Positions 61,599-64,000 of a stretch of DNA of 64,000 nt are shown here, piece by piece. The DNA comes from Streptomyces sp. Je 1-369 (GTDB lineage: Bacteria > Actinomycetota > Actinomycetes > Streptomycetales > Streptomycetaceae): the NCBI RefSeq assembly GCF_026810505.1, contig NZ_CP101750.1:3377254-3441253 (forward strand), written 5' to 3'. Made by a program: the position numbers and the translations under genes. Position 1 is the stretch's first letter, and each line of letters opens with the position of its first letter. The notes under the pieces are model-generated. The model saw nothing but the letters and a program-made list of their open reading frames with translations. It was not told where the DNA came from and searched no databases.

Positions 61599-62615
61599 AT
61601 GTCCGATACCGGGATCAAGAGCACCAGCATCAACACACCGCTCCCGACGCAGGCTTACACCGTGGAACAGAGCGTGGAAGAGAACTCACCCGTACCGACC
61701 GCCCGCCCCTCAGCCGGCCCCGTGGCCGGCCTCACGGCCCGCCCCTCAGCCAAAGCCGCCGCCGGCTTCGCCGCGCTCGCCGCCATCGGCCCCGCCACCT
61801 GGGGCACGACCTACGTCACCACCACCGAACTCCTCCCCCCGGACCGCCCGTTGCTCGCCGCCGCCCTGCGCGCGCTGCCCGCCGGGCTCATCCTGCTCGC
61901 CCTGACCCGGCGACTGCCGAGCGGCGACTGGTGGTGGAAGGCGGCCGTCCTCGGCATCCTCAACTTCGGCGCCTTCTTCCCGCTCCTCTTCTTCGGCGCG
62001 TACCACCTGCCCGGCGGCGTCGCCTCGACGATCAGCGCGGTCATGCCGCTGCTCGTGGCGGGCTTCGGCGTCGGCGTACTGAAGGTGCGGCCCACCCGAC
62101 GTACGTTGCTCGCGGGCCTGGTCGGCGTCGGGGGCGTCGCGCTCCTCGTCCTGCGCGGCAGCGCCACGGTCGACCTCGCGGGCATCGTCGCGATGCTGAC
62201 CGCGACCACGCTGATGGCCCTCGCGGTGGTGCTCAGCAAGCGGTGGGGCCGCCCCGAAGGCGTCTCGCTGCTCGCCCTCACCGGATGGCAGCTGACCGTG
62301 GGCGGCCTGGTCCTGGCACCCATCGCCCTCACCGCGGAAGGCCTCCCGGACCACTTCACCGGGGCCAACGTCGCCGGGTACACCTACCTCGGCATCATCG
62401 GCACGGCTCTCGCGTACGCCCTCTGGTTCCGCGGCATCGAACGCCTCCCCGCCTCCTCGGTCTCCTTCCTCGGCCTGGCCAACCCCGTCGTCGCGACGCT
62501 CGCGGGCCTGGTGATCCTCGGGCAGACGCTCACCGTCTGGCAGGTGGCCGGACTCGTCCTCGTCCTCGGCAGCGTGGCGCTGGGCCAGAGCCGCCACCAG
62601 GCGCGCCGCGCATAA
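61599..62615 (+). CDS. EamA/DMT family transporter
   Basis: A 338-residue drug/metabolite transporter with two five-helix EamA repeats. A 45-residue polar N-terminus precedes helix 1 (AAAGFAALAAIGPATWGTTYVTTTELLPPDRPLLAAALRALPAGLILLALTRRLPSGD). The second repeat starts near LAGIVAMLTATTLMALAVVLSKRWGRPEGVSLLALTGWQLTVGG. The family exports amino acids, nucleosides or amphipathic compounds; the substrate here is unknown. Gene 62684 follows after 68 bases on the same strand, and MarR is divergent. Confidence 0.88.
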   Translation: MSDTGIKSTSINTPLPTQAYTVEQSVEENSPVPTARPSAGPVAGLTARPSAKAAAGFAALAAIGPATWGTTYVTTTELLPPDRPLLAAALRALPAGLILLALTRRLPSGDWWWKAAVLGILNFGAFFPLLFFGAYHLPGGVASTISAVMPLLVAGFGVGVLKVRPTRRTLLAGLVGVGGVALLVLRGSATVDLAGIVAMLTATTLMALAVVLSKRWGRPEGVSLLALTGWQLTVGGLVLAPIALTAEGLPDHFTGANVAGYTYLGIIGTALAYALWFRGIERLPASSVSFLGLANPVVATLAGLVILGQTLTVWQVAGLVLVLGSVALGQSRHQARRA

Positions 62616-62683
62616 CCCCACCTACTCCCGCGCCCACTCCCGCGCCTCACCTCCCCACCTCCCTCCCTCTTCCAGGAGCCACC

Positions 62684-63331
62684 ATGCGCATCACCGTCTT
62701 CGGAGCAGCCGGAAATACCGGAAGCCGCGTCGTCGCGGAGGCCCTCGCCCGCGGCCACGAGGTCACCGCCGTGGTCCGCGACCCGTCCCGCTACGCGGAG
62801 CTGCACCCGGACGCCGAGCACCGCACCGGCGACGCCCGGAACGCGGACCACGTGACCGCGCTCAGCGCCGGCCAGGACGTCGTCGTCAACGCCACGAGAC
62901 CCGCCCCCGGCCACGAGCGCGACCACCCCGCGATCACCAGGTCGCTCCTGTCGGGCCTGGCCCACACCGACGACGTACGCCTCATCGTCATCGGCGGCGC
63001 GGGCAGCCTGACGGTCCCCGGCACGGAGGGCCGCCTCGCCATCGACGACCCGAGGTACGTCCCCGCGCCCTGGCGTCACATCGCCGAGGCGTCCAACGCC
63101 CAGTACGAGGCGCTCCACACGGCGGACACGCGGGTGGCCTGGACGTACATCAGCCCCTCGGCCCTCTTCGAACCGGGCACGCGCACGGGCGAGTACCGCC
63201 TCGGCAAGGACGAACTCCTGGTGGACGCGGACGGCGACTCGTCCATCTCCATGGAGGACCTGGCGGTGGCGCTCCTGGACGAAGCGGAATCCCCGGCCCA
63301 CCACCGCACCCGCTTCACAGTGGGCTACTGA
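62684..63331 (+). CDS. NAD(P)-binding NmrA-like/short-chain-type oxidoreductase
   Basis: A 215-residue Rossmann protein. The dinucleotide motif ITVFGAAGNTGSRVVAEALARGHEVTAVVRDPSRY is at residues 3-38 and the following strands fit an NmrA/NAD(P)H-binding reductase (atypical SDR) without a standard YxxxK. It has no clear catalytic Tyr-Lys pair in the usual position, so it may be an NAD(P)H sensor or a quinone/azo reductase. AGGAG precedes the ATG. It lies 68 bases after the EamA gene on the same strand, so both are probably under the divergent MarR regulator. Confidence 0.88.
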   Translation: MRITVFGAAGNTGSRVVAEALARGHEVTAVVRDPSRYAELHPDAEHRTGDARNADHVTALSAGQDVVVNATRPAPGHERDHPAITRSLLSGLAHTDDVRLIVIGGAGSLTVPGTEGRLAIDDPRYVPAPWRHIAEASNAQYEALHTADTRVAWTYISPSALFEPGTRTGEYRLGKDELLVDADGDSSISMEDLAVALLDEAESPAHHRTRFTVGY

Positions 63332-63351
63332 GCCCCCGTCCCCGCTTCACG

Positions 63352-64000
63352 TCAACGGTTGACCGACTGGATCTCCCGTACGACCACGTCCTGCGCCGCA
63401 CCGAACTCGCCCGGGGGCAGGTCGCCGCCCGGCTCCGTCGTACTCGTCCACCTGACCCTCCAGGTGAGGGTGGCCTTGAGTTCGTACGAACCGTCGCGCG
63501 ACGACCGCAGGTACTTCACCCCGCACGGCGGATCCGTGTCCCCCGAGGTGCCCTTGGCCCGGGGCGTGCCGATCCGGCCGTCCTCGATCGGGCACTCGCC
63601 GGACGCGGGGTACGTCTCGGCGTCGCCCGTCCCCGGTTCGAGCTTCAGGGACACCGGCTCGGCGGTCGTCGTCGCGGACAAGCCCGTGCCGGGCAGGCTC
63701 GCGGTCACCGAGACCTTCTTGAACTTGGCCTTGTCCAGCCACACCCAGGTCGGCAGGTTGACCTTCGTCTCACCCTCCGGCGCCATCTTGATCTCGGTGC
63801 CGGGGACGGGCAGTTGGCCGTACGCGTACTCGGCGAGGATCCTGGGAGAGACCGCGAGGGGCTCCTTCGGGGTCTCGCCTTCCTGCACCCAGAACGGCAG
63901 CTTGTCGCAGGCCTTCGCGCCCGGTTCGTCCTTGCGCTTCTCGTCGACGGTGGCCGCCCAGAACTTCCCCTCGCCCTGCTTGTCGAGGTTGTAGTCCTTG
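63352..64000 (-). CDS. Secreted protein of unknown function, 5' end off the window
   Basis: The C-terminal 215 residues of a larger protein; the reading frame stays open to base 64000 and its start lies beyond. Visible features: a Cys (KACDKLPFW), PRILAEYAYGQLPVPGTEIKMAPEGETKVNLPTWVWLD, a beta-rich region (VSVTASLPGTGLSATTTAEPVSLKLEPGTGDAETYP), two further Cys (GECPIEDG and DPPCGVKYL), and an end VVREIQSVNR. The pattern suits an extracellular beta-sandwich protein, and I recall similar streptomycete hypothetical secreted proteins sometimes labelled enoyl reductase without basis. It is convergent with the NmrA-like gene, 20 bases apart. Function unknown. Confidence 0.65.
   Translation of the reverse strand, partial: KDYNLDKQGEGKFWAATVDEKRKDEPGAKACDKLPFWVQEGETPKEPLAVSPRILAEYAYGQLPVPGTEIKMAPEGETKVNLPTWVWLDKAKFKKVSVTASLPGTGLSATTTAEPVSLKLEPGTGDAETYPASGECPIEDGRIGTPRAKGTSGDTDPPCGVKYLRSSRDGSYELKATLTWRVRWTSTTEPGGDLPPGEFGAAQDVVVREIQSVNR

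Overview
The window is chromosomal DNA from a high-GC actinomycete, almost certainly a Streptomyces. Third codon positions are strongly G/C, GTG and TTG starts are common, and there is an SsgA-like sporulation protein, an XRE/DUF397/ATPase trio, DUF2510, DUF3039 and CGNR proteins, and an NnaR-NarK pair. From memory, the order SsgG-like, FAD oxidase, HPPD, hexosaminidase, MurA, HU, malic enzyme, HelD, RsuA/SigU, NnaR, NarK matches the S. coelicolor SCO2920-SCO2959 neighbourhood (core or near-core chromosome), with accessory islets between. Both ends cut a gene: an M6 metallopeptidase on the left and a secreted protein on the right.

Layout. 1-9.6 kb: M6 secreted protease, small membrane protein, two RDD proteins, SsgG-like protein, glycolate-oxidase-like FAD enzyme, TPR protein, and a divergent MarR/quercetinase pair around a strong inverted repeat. 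9.6-15.9 kb: HPPD with a divergent Lrp regulator, then a four-gene glycine betaine/choline-type ABC operon and an ArsR-like regulator behind a 42-bp perfect hairpin. 16-22 kb: Lon-type secreted protease, IclR regulator (its 3' end is in a 132-bp tandem duplication), a DEAD helicase and an MFS exporter. 21.8-26 kb: XRE/DUF397/ATPase trio and a two-gene accessory operon of unknown function whose first protein carries an LQRSMGNRAV N-terminal motif. 26-31 kb: quinone oxidoreductase/TetR around three 21-bp-phased operators, DUF664 protein, LuxR regulator, FAD/NAD protein, tRNA-Cys. 31.6-42.3 kb: large subtilase, a three-subunit xanthine-dehydrogenase-like operon with odd features, GH20 hexosaminidase, DUF3039 protein. 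42-53 kb: MFS/LysR, YqgE, murA ending in a MITE-like element, hupA, malic enzyme, helD, rsuA-sigU. 53-57 kb: CGNR protein, nnaR, narK. 57-60.6 kb: a four-gene WXG100/T7SS-signal operon. 61-64 kb: MarR/EamA/NmrA-like stress module and the partial secreted protein.

How the genes work together. Several regulators sit divergently beside their probable targets with visible palindromes between them (MarR-queD, TetR-oxidoreductase, LysR-MFS, MarR-EamA). The nnaR-narK pair belongs to nitrate/nitrite assimilation. murA and the hexosaminidase touch peptidoglycan and amino-sugar metabolism. sigU-rsuA is an ECF sigma/anti-sigma pair next to the RNA-polymerase-associated helicase HelD.

The best candidates for undescribed biology are the LQRSMGNRAV two-gene operon (23681-25998), the T7SS-type operon (57121-60610), and the xanthine-dehydrogenase-like complex, which lacks the usual active-site Glu motif and carries a roughly 375-residue extension on its Fe-S subunit. 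No CRISPR array, prophage or intact insertion sequence was seen.
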